Source of the DNA: Isochrysis galbana
Taxonomy: Eukaryota > Haptophyta > Isochrysidales > Isochrysidaceae
Assembly: GCA_018136815.1 (NCBI GenBank)
Contig: CM030933.1
Span: forward strand, 4,630,557-4,694,556
DNA length: 64,000 nucleotides
Direction: 5' to 3'
A program made the position numbers and the translations under genes. This document shows, one piece after another, positions 11,215 through 21,402 of this stretch. Numbering within the stretch: the first letter of the stretch is position 1; each line of letters begins with the position of its first letter. The notes beneath the pieces are model-generated. The model made no database searches, had not been told where the DNA came from, and saw nothing but the letters and a program-made list of their open reading frames with translations.

Positions 11215-11761
11215 ACAGGACGACGGACAACGACACCCAGGAAAACACCCCGACTCTCGCCCCACGACTTTCTCACATAACTCGACTGAAATCAAAACCA
11301 AACACTCCGATCAGACAACAACGGACGACGATCAAAGGGCGATCTGTCGACGATCTTGTCTGGAACGGGAATCGCACCATAACGGAAACGAGGGGCAATC
11401 TTGCTACGCAGGATTCCAAGAGACCTACCAAATAAGACGAAAGGAGTGCGATGTGCCTAAGGGGGAGATGCGAAGAGGTCGCAAATTAAACCTGATTGCC
11501 CCCAGAAGCAGATAAAGAACCGCAGGGGAGATAGCAAATTAAACCTATCTGCGAGGCGCCTGGGAGGAAGAGAGGTGGGGAAACTTCCCTTCTCTTTCGA
11601 GAGAAAGAGAGAGAGCGCTCCACAACCCCCGATCCCATGCATCCAAGCGAAGCTTTTGACCGAGAACGCGAGAAAGCATAGAATTATAACGATAGATACC
11701 GAACGACGAAGAGAAGAGCGAAGCCTAACAGCCTAACGAGTGTCGATTCGCGAATGCGACA
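11215..11761 (-). repeat. 5' LTR of minus-strand element, copy 1
   Basis: The 547-bp block recurs at 57731-58274 and 45892-46430. On the minus strand it starts TGTCGCATTCGCGAA, with a palindromic TTCGCGAA core, and ends in CGTCGTCCTGT. The gag frame stays open back into its downstream end. The sequence on its right (11762 onward) is host DNA that is also found beside copy 2. Confidence 0.88.
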
Positions 11762-11819
11762 GAGGAGTGCTCTGTGCTCTAGGGCGCCCTGAGGCGACGT
11801 CTTCCGCTAGATGAGCCTC

Positions 11820-12242
11820 TTAGGTGAAGTTTCTTCTTTTCTTCGCGGCCAACTGTGCTTTCGCTTCCTCGGTGAGTACCATATTGTCTGTTTTGTAAAA
11901 GCGCCACACCTTTACTTTCCACGATACAAAGAAGAGAAGCAGGGCCAGTGCGACTCCCACTCCAGCTCCAACTCCGACTCCTGTAACACCCATCGCCCCG
12001 AATGCAACTATCATTGATACATAGGTGATTGAGATGAATATGCCAAAGATGGGAGTCATCAGTTTCTTTAGTTCTTCCACCTCATATTGACCGTGCTTAT
12101 AGTACAAGTGTATGTGCATTGCGCATTGCGTGCCCTTATTCATGTGCAACAAAAAAAGGATTTGGTCCCCGGCCGCTCCTGCGAAAATAAGGAGTGGCAA
12201 GGCACAGCGCAACGTAGGGGAAAACGAGGGAAGAGTGTCCAA
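11820..12242 (-). CDS. Small two-segment membrane protein, unknown family
   Basis: 140-codon ORF on the minus strand just outside the LTR, in a stretch visibly less GC-rich than its neighbours. The N-terminal half has LYYKHGQYEVEELKKL. It is followed by a hydrophobic segment (TPIFGIFISITYVSMIVAFG), a glycine/valine run (GVGVGAGVGV), a second hydrophobic segment (ALALLLFFV) and a basic tail ending AKKRRNFT. This suggests a helical hairpin in a membrane with a cytosolic basic end. I do not recognise the family. The first Met (12242) is chosen as the longest option; a start at the internal Met of MNKGTQCAMH is equally possible. A partial, indel-damaged second copy is at 58331-58738. Confidence 0.5.
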   Translation of the reverse strand: MDTLPSFSPTLRCALPLLIFAGAAGDQILFLLHMNKGTQCAMHIHLYYKHGQYEVEELKKLMTPIFGIFISITYVSMIVAFGAMGVTGVGVGAGVGVALALLLFFVSWKVKVWRFYKTDNMVLTEEAKAQLAAKKRRNFT

Positions 12243-12638
12243 GTTAGGGGCTAAGTTAGGGGTCGATAGAAATTATATACCCTAAATAGACGGGAGGGGT
12301 CTGACAAAAAAGGGAACCTCGAGTTGCACCTTCTCCTTACTACCCGCCTTGTGGCATCTCCCCTTGTGCTCTACTTAGGGGCTCAGGTTGTTGGGGGGGA
12401 TTGTAGGGGGAAGGGTGCTTGTGCATGCCGCAGCAGAGAGTCCTGTCTTGGGTGAGCGCTAGTCCCGTCCCTTTGCCGCGCCGCGGTCCATAAAAATTTG
12501 TTAAAAAATTACTACTAGTACTGATGCGCAATGGAGCATGCGCATTGGGCACTCAGCCATCAACACTCAAGATTCTCACGGTGGCCACAAAGACGAGAAA
12601 ACAATAAATTACGGACTTCGAGCATCCAAATCGATGGA
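12243..12638. other. Intergenic, no gene seen
   Basis: AT-richer spacer between the small membrane protein and the hypothetical gene on its right. It contains A- and T-runs and a short G-rich tract but no ORF, RNA gene or repeat that I can support. Confidence 0.5.
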
Positions 12639-13574
12639 TCATCCGGCTGCTGAGGAGAGAAGAGCCATAGCATTTTTCATCAACACTCTAGACTCTCTCA
12701 TGCGCTCGGTGACGAGCATTGTTGCATCCGGCAACTCCCACTCGCGGGTTGCACTGCCGTCGGTGTTGCCTGTGTGCTTTCCGCTTTCCGTCAGCTTCAG
12801 ATCAACCTGAGACAAGCCGCACATACACAGTTCGGCGCAGCCCCTTCGGGAGTCTCGACTAGCTCTCAACAATGCTTCCACAGCCGCAGCGTTGCTGCTG
12901 TACAAGACATTGGTGACCGCAATGGTCTCATTGACAGGTGCATCATCGTCACCGGGAGTCCATGGCAACAACTCGGCGGCACGCTGGGCAAGTGAACGGC
13001 TCTCGTTGACTGTGACCTCTGCCCATGCACGAAGAGCTAGCTGTCTGTGCTCTCTCTCACGTGTGGCGCTCTTCGAACATGTTTCGGAAGAGTCCCGCAA
13101 CTCCTGCAGGGCCGCCACCAGCTGAACATGGCGCAATACATCTGCGAAGCGACACGCCGATTGCATCTCGGCCATCTCCTCAGCTTCCCGTCTCTGTCTA
13201 AGGCTGAGCTGAGCCGAGCCGAGCCGCGCGCGCACACGGTTGGCCATCTTGGCCATTCGGAGCCTCTCGACGCTCTCCTCACTCACACTCGGCGTGAACG
13301 GCTCGTCGAGCCCCGCAGGCGAACCGAGCGGCAGCCGCGAAGCCCACCGATTTACAAGCAGTCTTTCTGGCTCTTCGAGCAGCTCTGGCATCTGTGGCTC
13401 GCTGGATGCTGAAGAGAGGAGCAGCTGCGCCTTACGCCGAGCGAGTGAAGCCACGTCCGAGAGAGGGGAGGAGGGCTGGCGGCCCTCGGCGGTCTGACGG
13501 TGCTCGGCGGCGCGGTGGAGCAGCCTGACCTTGTGTGAGGCCCACCAGGGGGAGACGCTGCCGTCGCGCTGCAT
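12639..13574 (-). CDS. Hypothetical helical protein, 311 aa
   Basis: Single-exon ORF on the minus strand, starting at the ATG at 13574 (MQRDGSVSPWWASHK) and ending at 12639. The composition is Ala/Arg/Glu/Ser-rich. Residues about 115-200 (for example LRQRREAEEMAEMQS and REREHRQLALRAWAEV) look like long amphipathic helices or coiled coil. There is no signal peptide, membrane segment or catalytic motif that I recognise. Its high GC fits the neighbouring host genes. It is divergently arranged with the Rag GTPase gene; the two starts are about 915 bp apart with a GA-rich tandem repeat between them, so they may share a promoter region. An extra exon cannot be excluded. Confidence 0.5.
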   Translation of the reverse strand: MQRDGSVSPWWASHKVRLLHRAAEHRQTAEGRQPSSPLSDVASLARRKAQLLLSSASSEPQMPELLEEPERLLVNRWASRLPLGSPAGLDEPFTPSVSEESVERLRMAKMANRVRARLGSAQLSLRQRREAEEMAEMQSACRFADVLRHVQLVAALQELRDSSETCSKSATREREHRQLALRAWAEVTVNESRSLAQRAAELLPWTPGDDDAPVNETIAVTNVLYSSNAAAVEALLRASRDSRRGCAELCMCGLSQVDLKLTESGKHTGNTDGSATREWELPDATMLVTERMRESRVLMKNAMALLSSAAG

Positions 13575-13779
13575 GAGAGGGGGAAGGAAGGGGGAGAGTG
13601 GGGAACCAGCGAAAGGAGGGAGTGGGGTGGGAGGCGGGGGCGGAGGGGGAGGGGGGGAGGGGAGAGAGAGAGAGAAGCGGAGACAGATTTAAATATCTAT
13701 TTAGAGAGAGAGGGGGGGAGAGGAGAAAAGAAGTGGGTCGGGGGGAGGGGCGGGGGGAGATAGGGGGGGAGAGAGGGAG

Positions 13780-14125
13780 AAGAGAGAGAGAAGAAGAGAG
13801 AGAAGAGAGGGAGGGAAGAACAGGGAGAAGAAGAGAGGGAAGATGAGAGAGAGAAGAAGAGAGAGAAGAGAGGGAGGGAAGAACAGGGAGAAGAAGAGAG
13901 GGAAGATGAGAGAGAGAAGAAGAGAGAGAAGAGAGGGAGGGAAGAACAGGGAGAAGAAGAGAGGGAAGATGAGAGAGAGAAGAAGAGAGAGAAGAGAGGG
14001 AGGGAAGAACAGGGAGAAGAAGAGAGGGAAGATGAGAGAGAGAAGAAGAGAGAGAAGAGAGGGAGGGAAGAACAGGGAGAAGAAGAGAGGGAAGAAGAGA
14101 GAGAGAAGAAGAGCGATAGAAGAGA
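13780..14125. repeat. 63-bp GA-rich tandem repeat, about 5 copies
   Basis: Near-perfect units start at 13843, 13906, 13969 and 14032, with partial units on both sides. Every unit is almost pure purine on the plus strand and a multiple of three long, which creates long artificial Arg/Glu-rich (plus) and Leu/Phe-rich (minus) ORFs. It sits between two divergent genes. Confidence 0.9.
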
Positions 14126-14489
14126 GGGGGTGGACAGAACCGGGGGGCCTTTTTTTGTAAAGGCGCCCCTTCGTTTCTCTTCCCCCTCTGCTCGCCGAGA
14201 GAAGAGAGAAGAGTTCCTCTGTGTACTTTACTCTCACTTTACCAGGATATTTATAGCCTGCGGGAGAGTGCCCACGAGAGTGGGAACTATTCGTAAAGAG
14301 AGAGAGGGAACTATTCGTAAAGAGAGAGAGTAGAAGGGAGGGGCCGAGAGCCCCGCCTCGGCGAAGGGGGACAGCGCCCGCTCTCGCTCTTCTCCCCTTC
14401 TCTCTTCCCTCTCCTCTCTGCTGCGTGCCCGACCTGTGTGGCTGCCCTTTCGCTTGGTCCCCCCCCGCCCCCCCCGCCCGGCGCCTCCA

Positions 14490-15997
14490 ATGCTTCAAAA
14501 GGTCCTCCTGATGGGCAAGTCTGGCGCTGGCAAGACCTCGATGCGCTCCATCATCTTTGCCAACTACCTCGCGAGGGACACGATGAGGCTGGGAGCCACG
14601 ATCGATGTAGAGCACTCGCACGTCCGATTCCTTGGAAATCTGGTGCTCAACCTATGGGACTGCGGAGGGCAGGAGGCATTCATGGAGAACTACTTCGAGT
14701 CGCAGAGGGACCACATCTTCAGGAACGTGCAGGTGCTCATCTACGTCTTTGACATCGAGTCGAGGGAGCTCGCCAAGGATATCGAGTACTATGGCTCGTG
14801 CCTGCAGGTGGAACGAGCGCGCCAGCACACGCCGCTCACTCCAGCCCCACCCCTCCACCCTTTCCCTCCCTCCGACCCTCATCCCCGAATGGTCTCTCTC
14901 TCGCGTGCTCCTATTCCCTTCCGCTGGTCTTCTCTTTCGCCCTCCCGCTCTGCCCCCATGCTCGGCGTTGCTTTTCTCTCGCTGCTTCTTTCTCCCTCGG
15001 CATGCATCTATTCCTCCGTTCTCACTGGCCTTTCCTCTCGCTATGCTTGTCTTTTCTTGCTCGCCGCGTGATGATTTCTGGCGTGCGGAGTCTCTCCATC
15101 GTTGCTCTTGCTTGTCTTGCCTGCGCGCCCTGCGGCCGCCTGCGACGTCGCTGACGCGCTCCGCTCCACCCGAACCTGTCGACGTCCTCAGGCGATGCGG
15201 CAGAACTCCAAGGGTGCCAAGATCTTTTGCCTTGTGCACAAGATGGACCTAGTGAACGACGAACAGCGCGAGCAGGTCTTCCGGCAGCGGGAGTCGGAGC
15301 TCAAGGCGGTGGCCGCCAAACTTGATCTCGAGATTACTTGCTTCAAGACCTCCATCTGGGACGAGACCCTCTACCGCGCCTGGTCGCAAATGGTGCACGC
15401 GCTCATCCCGAACCGCACCTCGCTCCAAACCCACCTCGACAAACTGTGCCAGGTCTGCAACGCTGATGAGGTGGTACTTTTCGAGCGGGCTACCTTCCTC
15501 GTCATCTGCGAGGCCGTCCGCGCCTCCCACGAAGATGTGCATAGGTGCGCGCGCCGCCGCCTACGCCACACTATGCCGGCTGCTCCCTCTCAGCTACGCA
15601 TCCCTCACCCCACCCCACCCCACCCCATCCCCTTCCTTCTTTCCCGCGCGCATTCGCTCGGTAGGCACGAGAAGATTTCCAACATAATCAAGCAGTTCAA
15701 ACTTTCGTGCTCCAAGACGCAGGCGCAATTCTCCACGATGCAGGTCGGCGCCCGCCTCCACTTGCTAGTGTCCACCACTCAACGCAACCGCAGCACGCCA
15801 ACATCACGAGCCCCCCCCCCCTTCCCTGCTTGTAGGTGCGTAACGCTCGGTACTCCGCCTTCATCGAGGGCTTCACCTCGACGACGTACGCCATGGTCAT
15901 CGTATCCGATCCGAGCATACAGCCCGCCACCACGCTCATCAACATAGAGGCCTCCCGCGCACACTTCGAGTCTCTCATCGCACAGCTCAAGATGTGA
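14490..15997 (+). CDS. GTR1: RagA/Gtr1-type small GTPase (four exons)
   Basis: Rag GTPases are lysosome/vacuole-surface switches that signal amino-acid sufficiency to TORC1 as heterodimers with RagC/Gtr2. Exons by GT-AG sites and homology: 14490-14807, 15192-15544, 15665-15743 and 15836-15997, giving 303 residues, close to the RagA length of 313. The P-loop GKSGAGKTS is at residues 9-17, followed by the Rag-specific [30 protein letters not shown] (G3) and VHKMDLV (G4). The C-terminal roadblock-like part has [29 protein letters not shown] and [20 protein letters not shown]. Similarity to animal RagA is very high throughout, so the exon joins are well supported. Introns are 384, 120 and 92 bp. 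Upstream is a CT/C-rich tract directly before the ATG. Confidence 0.96.
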
Positions 15998-16813
15998 TCC
16001 TGCAGTTCGGGCTTTGCGCGGATGCCCAGTCCGTGCTTCGCGGCGCCCAGAGGAACGATGGGACGCCGAGCGCTTCAAAGATGTGGTGAGCGGGCCAAGG
16101 GCTGTGCTCGCGCAGCGGTGCAGGGGACGGGAATGCCGGGGGCGTGGACGCTGCGCTCGCTTAGGGGATTGTATGAACTAGGCGAATGCTGCGACGGCAG
16201 GTGGCCGAGAAAGCGGACGTGTCGCCGCCCGTGTGCTCCGCGTTGAGGAACGTGCGTTGCTTCCGCGCCGCCGTACTCGCACATGTCTTGGGATGCATCA
16301 TGGCCAGCGCGGGGTAACGCGCGAGCCCACATCAGTCGCGGGCTCGCTCGACAGGTCTCCAAGCATGGCTTCCCGCCGACTCTCAATCGGCTTCTTGGGG
16401 TGGCGTGTGGCCACCCTTCGCCACGCATCGATGGCAATAGAATTGGTATTGTTATTGCATCGGTTGTCTCTGCTTCGCATCGTCTCCGTGCGTGCACCAC
16501 GCAAGTGTCGCGGCCGTCTATGGCTGCCCCGTTTCCGCTCACCATCTTGGTTGTCCGTGTTCTCGTCGGCCTTCTTGCCAACTTGTGAGGATTGCAGGTG
16601 TGTGTATGGAGTACTTCGTATGTGGATGTGTTGTCCCCGAATGTTGTTGCGTGTGTGTTGTTCCTTATATTGAACAACTAAGTTTATACTACCTTGATTT
16701 GCCGGGGGGAGGCACGAGCCCCCCCCCCCCCCCCCCCCCGCCCCCTTTCTCCACTCCTCCCCTGCTGTGGGGGAGGAACCACTCACACCCTCCTGGCATG
16801 GTAGGGGCAGAAT
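15998..16813. other. Intergenic, downstream of the Rag GTPase gene
   Basis: No supported gene. It contains the 3' flank of the GTPase gene, a motif CAACTAAGTTTATACT at 16675-16690 that recurs at 16865, and a run of about 20 C at 16719-16739. ORFs in it lack recognisable motifs. Confidence 0.5.
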
Positions 16814-16842
16814 TGTCTCATTCGCGAATCGACACTCGCTAG
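16814..16842 (+). repeat. Isolated copy of the LTR terminus
   Basis: These 29 bases match the first 29 bases of the minus-strand element's LTR (at 46430 reading down) at 27 of 29 positions, in the opposite genomic orientation. The similarity ends after that. It is either the remnant of a related LTR or a shared end sequence. Confidence 0.5.
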
Positions 16843-16864
16843 AACTCTCTTACTCTCTTTCGTT

Positions 16865-17666
16865 CAACTAAGTTTATACTTGGTTCAGCTAGCGATCGGC
16901 CGACGCGGAGCGTACGCGATTGCAAACGTGCCATCGGAGTGAGCGCTCGCGCCTCGTCCTCGCCACCCCTTGCCCTTGCCTGCTCCTGCACCGATGACGC
17001 TGGACTTGCACGCTCGCACGCGCCTGCGAGATGGTCCACGTCAACGTGGATGTGCCCATCTCGCAACGTAGTGCGGCGCGAGCGCGGCGCGAGCGATCTG
17101 AGGGGTGAGGCGGGACAGTTCAGTCAGCGCGTGGGGGGCGCTTGGGGGCAGACAGAGAAGGGGGAAAGGGGAGAGGGGAGACGGGCCCCTCACCCATGAG
17201 GCACGAGACGCCCGGCAACGGGGGGGTGATGTTCAATACCAAGGGGGGGGGGGGCTCCCCTCTCTCCCAATACCAAGCGGGGGGGGCTCTCCTCTCTCCC
17301 GCTCCACTTCTACCCAAATATGCAGGAAATATGCGAAAATGTGTCGACAGCATGTGCAGATCTGACAAATCTACCCAAATATGCAATTGCATATGTTGCA
17401 TATTTCTACCTGCGGCGCCTAGTGAGCAGCATGCTGCCCCCCATGGGGGAGGCCAACATGGCTGCCATGGGTGGTGTGGCCGGGGCCACGGGCCGTGCGG
17501 CGCGACCGGAGTCGCACACACCTGCTCGGCCTTAGTGGGCGGACGCGGCCGCTTCGACAGCGGCTGCTCCATGGACACTGGTGGGGCGCCCTCGGCGGGG
17601 GGCCCGAAGGAGAGCGGGGGCAGTCGCGGCGGCGCGCTCCATCGCGTCTAAGTATAAACTTAGTTG
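16865..17666. mobile_element. Putative non-autonomous element with 17-bp terminal inverted repeats
   Basis: CAACTAAGTTTATACTT at 16865-16881 is matched exactly in inverted orientation at 17650-17666. No ORF with transposase features lies between them, and no clear target duplication is visible next to the ends. The last 190 bases (from about 17480) resemble 27885-27994, including a GGGCCGTGCGGCGCG block and GCGCGCTCCAT just inside the end. This suggests a MITE-like family with several copies in this window. Confidence 0.5.
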
Positions 17667-18215
17667 CTGTGGGTTGGGGTAGAGGCAAGAGCCGTCGGCG
17701 CGTGCTCCATCGCTGAAACTATAACGATAGTTTTTGGGAGGGATAAAACAACAAGGGCATTGGTAAGCATTAGAGCACATTTTGATCTCTTGCAGTGCAG
17801 TCTGGCAAGAGCAAGAAAAATCGCACGGGCGTTTCGGCGGGTAGGAGGTCCCCTCGGCCGAGGAGACCATAGACCATAGAAATGGCGTGAAAGTCTGGCA
17901 CCGGTATTCACAGAGGTAGGCAGGAACGTGCCACAGATCACCACATCAGGTATTTACAATAGTATGAGCCAACGCACCGCCGTTTCACTCACTACACTGG
18001 CCGCAACACTCACCACACTCACCACGTCCTTGACGCCGGCTGCTCCTAGAGACCGTCGCTCGACCAGCGAGGCCACCGAGGTGAAGAGCGCACGGGGTGC
18101 ACTGTGAGGGCGAGTCGCGGAGCAAGCCAGCCAATTAAGATGCGGTGCAAACGAGGGCTGTGAAATCGATTGGTCTCAGGGAAAGGGGCCGCACGAGAGA
18201 TAGGAACTAGGAGGG
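17667..18215. other. Intergenic with another palindromic element end
   Basis: Holds the module GGCGCGTGCTCCAT at 17697 followed by an imperfect palindrome (AACTATAACGATAGTTT). Otherwise it is the 3' flank of the phosphomevalonate kinase gene. No gene recognised. Confidence 0.45.
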
Positions 18216-20076
18216 CTAGCGGCGGCGGAAGGCCGTGAGAGCGGCCACTGCGGCGGCGACAACTAGCGCCGCAAGAGCGATGGCCCGGCCGCGCGCGGCA
18301 ACTTCGCCAGCAGCATCGCGTCGAAGCGGGCGAGCGGCTGCAGCGAGTCGCTCAGCCTCCTCGGCCCCCTCGAGCAGCAACCCGTTGTGGCCGCCGGCGC
18401 ATGGCCGTGACTCGCCCACTGGCAGCTCGCAGACGGGCGCGCGACCGCTGCCGTCATCACCATCGGGCGCCCAGCAACGCCAGAGCGCGCCCACCCGCTG
18501 CCTCGTCGCGAGCATCCCGTTCACCTTGGCACTTGGGAGGACGAGTGCGACGACGGCGTCCGAACCGCCTGCCCCTGGAACGACGGCCATCAGGACTCCG
18601 CGCTGCGCCATGGTCGCATCGAGGAGCGCAGTCTGCGCGGGCGGCTCGATGGGCACTCCCGAGGAGGTCGAGATGGCTCGGAGCTGCGGAGGGGGGGGGA
18701 AAGGGGGGTCGGCGCTCGCGTAAGCGGGAGAGGAAGGGCCGGGGCGGGCCGCGCACCAGCCCACGCATCTCAATCGTCGCGGCGCGCAGGTCGTCGAGTG
18801 CGGCCGCGAGCTCCGAGCCGTCGAGGGTGGCTTCGACGGCCCACTCCGACTGGTCCATCGCACCGAGCCGCGCGAGCTCGTCCTCCCAGCCCTCCTCGGG
18901 GGCCGCTGAGCTGGCCCAGCGCGTGTGAAGTGCGACGAGCCGCTGGAGCGCAGCCTGCACGCGCGCCGAGGCGGCCGCGTATGCGGGCCACAGCTCGACG
19001 GCCGCCGGGTGCGAGGCGCGCCACGCTTGAACCCGTTTGACCATCGAGGGCGTATGCGCGCCGCAGCACACGTCGGCCATCATCACCTCCACGCCGGGCG
19101 GCAGCTGGAAGGCCTGCAGCTGGTGGTCGAGCGGCGCGGCGGGCGCGTCGGCACTGCCGTGGCCCGATGGCGCCGCCGCACCTACAGCGGCGAGCAGCAG
19201 CGCGGGCGGCGGCGGGCTGCCCTCCGGGAGCCGGAGCACTGGCTCGAGCGTGGCCGGTGAGAAGCGGCAGTAGCGTTGCGAGCCGAACGTGGCGGCGCAC
19301 ACGTCGAAGCCGGAGCCGACCTTGCCTTGCGCCGCGCAGTGGCAGAGCTGCGCGAGCGCGTGTACGAGCTCGAGATCGGCGCGTTGCGCCGGCGTGAGAG
19401 CGCCGCCGCCACCGGCCGCGGGCAGCCGCACCACGCCGGCCGCCTGAAGTAGCGCGCCGACGAGAGAGGTGACGAGCGTGGCTGAGGAGCCGAGGCCCGT
19501 CTTGGCGAGATCGCCGTTGGCGGCGCGCCTCGGCGTGAGCAGGCGCGGGAGCGAGCGGAGCGAGGCGGCGCTGAGCGGCAGGCCGCGGGCGCGCAGCTCG
19601 GCCACCTGCGAGTAGAAGCCGTTGTCGGCCGCCAGGTCCACCACCAGCCGGACGCCCCGCCCGCTCTCCGCCAGCGGCCGTCCCCTCGCGCTCCGAGCGA
19701 GCCGGCCGTCCGAGCGCCGTTCGCGGAGCGCCCTCGCGAGTGTCAGGCCGTAGAGCAAAGGCAGCTCGACGTACGGGTTCGTGGCGGCAGCAGCGGTGGA
19801 GTTTGCAGCCCTCAGGCTCGCGCCTTCTCCCGCGCGCCCCGAGCTGAAGACGTACTCACGAAGCTCTCCAAACTGAGGGCTCGCGAGAGAGATGTGCACG
19901 TTGATCCCCTCGTCCAGCGAGTCCGCTCCTGGCTTGATGCTTGCGGAAGCGAAGAACCTCTGGTCGAGAGCGAGGACTGTCGCAGTGTGCGGCTGGTCCA
20001 TCACGAGGTAGCCTCCTGAGAGAAGGACTTTGGCTGGGGAGGAGACGGTGGAGGAGTGGGGAGAGGGAGGGGACAT
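18216..20076 (-). CDS. ERG8: Phosphomevalonate kinase, two exons, with C-terminal hydrophobic tail
   Basis: Catalyses ATP-dependent conversion of mevalonate-5-phosphate to the diphosphate in the cytosolic mevalonate route to isoprenoids. Exon 1 is 20076-18757 and exon 2 is 18683-18216, joined over a 73-bp GT-AG intron with a C-rich tract; the product is 595 residues. GHMP-kinase motifs are visible: SPAKVLLSGGYLVMD near residue 15, KTGLGSSATLVTS near residue 192, GKVGSGFDVCAATFGS near 250, and, in exon 2, GVPIEPPAQTALLDATM and VPGAGGSDAVVALVL. The start at 20076 puts the substrate loop close to the N-terminus as in the family; an in-frame extension to 20229 is low-complexity. The end is unusual: a segment of about 20 hydrophobic residues (LAALVVAAAVAALTAF) followed by RRR, like a tail anchor. 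This is not typical for the family. Confidence 0.93.
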
Positions 20077-21384
20077 GGCGGGAGGTTGACGAGGAGAGAA
20101 CCGGGGAGCGAGGCGGGGGGAGAAGGGCTTTAAGGAGGGGAGGAAGGGAGAGAGAGGAAGGGGCCGAAGGCGGGCAAGAGAGAAGAGGAGAGAGAGGGAC
20201 AGAGAGGGGAAGGGGGCACCCAACCCCACCCCGTGGTAGGGTTAGATCCACGAGAGAAGGGAGAAAGAACCAGACCAAAAGAAAATGGCGGGGGGGGGGG
20301 GGGGCAAGGGAAGGAGGGAGCCGCGCGGCGAGAGAGAGAGAGAGAGAGAGAGGGCGGCGGCGGCGGCTGCCCTTCTCCTTCTCCCCCCAAGAAGAGAAGA
20401 AAAGGGAGAGAGAGAGAGGAAGAAACGGGGAGGGAAGGGGGGGGGGGAAGGAAGGCAGAGCTCCTCTCTCTCTCTCTGCGGGAGCCAGATCTCTCCCCCG
20501 CCGCCCGCCGCCCCCCCCCCCCCCCCCGATATAAGGAGAGAGCTATTTTTGGGGAGTCGCGAGGAGAGCGGGAGAGAGACGCGGGAAGGGACCTCCCACC
20601 CCCCCCCCCCGATACACAAAGAGGGCTTTCACCTGCTCTCTCTCTCCTGGTGGATCAAGCCGAGAACCAAGAAAAAATCTGCCCTGCCCTCTGACAGGGG
20701 CAGGGTACTCAACAATTCAGCCCATACCCCTAGTGGGCGAGGGCCGCTACTCCTACTCGCTAATTACTACTCGCACTCCCACGCTCCGACGCCCACGCCC
20801 ACGCCCAGCATGGGCCTGCCCGCCTGCCCTCGAGCTGACTCCCCCCCCCCCCCCATCGCCAGACAGACAGGAAACTTCGGGCGGCTCCCAGGGCCTACGA
20901 GGCAAGCGCGGGAGAGGCAGGGGGGGCCAGGGGCTGAGCCCCAACCTCCACTGCCCCCCGTGAGCCCCGAGCCGCCCTTGCGCCCTTGCTGCTTGCTGGC
21001 CCTCTGGGAGCACCCAAAGGCGCCTTTGCCAAAGAAAGGCCAAAGGGCCTCTGAGAGTCTGAGAGCAGGCCGTGGCCGTGGCGCGCCGCATGGCGACGCG
21101 CCGCAGGGAGAGAGGTGGAGGAGAACGGAGAGAGGGAGAGGGCAGGGGTTTTGCACCCCACCCGATGGAGTGCGGTAAGTAACGGGTCGGTCCCGTTTGC
21201 GTTAGCAAACGGGCGGAGAGGCGGAGAGGGGCGGCTGGCGGCTGGCGATAGGAGGGAGATGAGGAGGGAGAGGCTCAAGGCGCCTACGGGCCTACGGGCG
21301 GAACCCTTGTGGCAGCAGGTATGTCGAGGCGCAGTCTTTTATTTCTCGAGGATAGCTCGCGGCGAGAGCTGTAAGGGCCGTTTC
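20077..21384. other. Low-complexity intergenic region
   Basis: Dominated by GA- and C-runs: a (GA)n microsatellite near 20330-20350, a G-run near 20286, C-runs near 20510-20527 and 20600-20610. ORFs on both strands are Arg/Gly- or Pro/Leu-rich reflections of these tracts. No gene supported. Confidence 0.6.
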
Positions 21385-21402
21385 TCTTCATGACGAGAGG
21401 TT

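Larger units (their letters stand above)
1..11761 (-). mobile_element. Chromodomain Ty3/gypsy LTR retrotransposon with methyltransferase-like domain, copy 1 (3' end outside window)
   Basis: Reading on the minus strand: 5' LTR (11761-11215), gag (11073-8146), an in-frame amber codon, pol (8145 down to about 812), and a repeat-rich 3' untranslated stretch that runs off the window at base 1. Domain order in pol is methyltransferase-like, retropepsin, RT, RNase H, integrase, chromodomain, which places it with the chromoviruses of Ty3/gypsy. Compared with the second copy at 45892-58274 it is near-identical, but from 1 to about 3535 it has many single-base indels in homopolymers (for example near 1398, 2011, 2441, 3173 and 3531) that break the integrase frame. 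These look like consensus errors more than mutations. The 3' LTR of this copy is not in the window. Confidence 0.93.

Noticed and set aside
13701-14621. Long Leu/Phe/Ser ORF on the minus strand over the GA repeat
   Set aside because: Pure consequence of a repeat unit divisible by three; it overlaps the Rag GTPase first exon in antisense.
16075-16677. 200-aa minus-strand ORF downstream of the Rag GTPase gene
   Set aside because: No motifs, composition typical of random GC-rich sequence, overlaps other ORFs on both strands.
20130-21278. Several 90-300 aa ORFs between phosphomevalonate kinase and the first LINE
   Set aside because: All are Pro/Leu/Ser or Arg/Gly/Glu reflections of GA and C runs, with mutual overlap on both strands.
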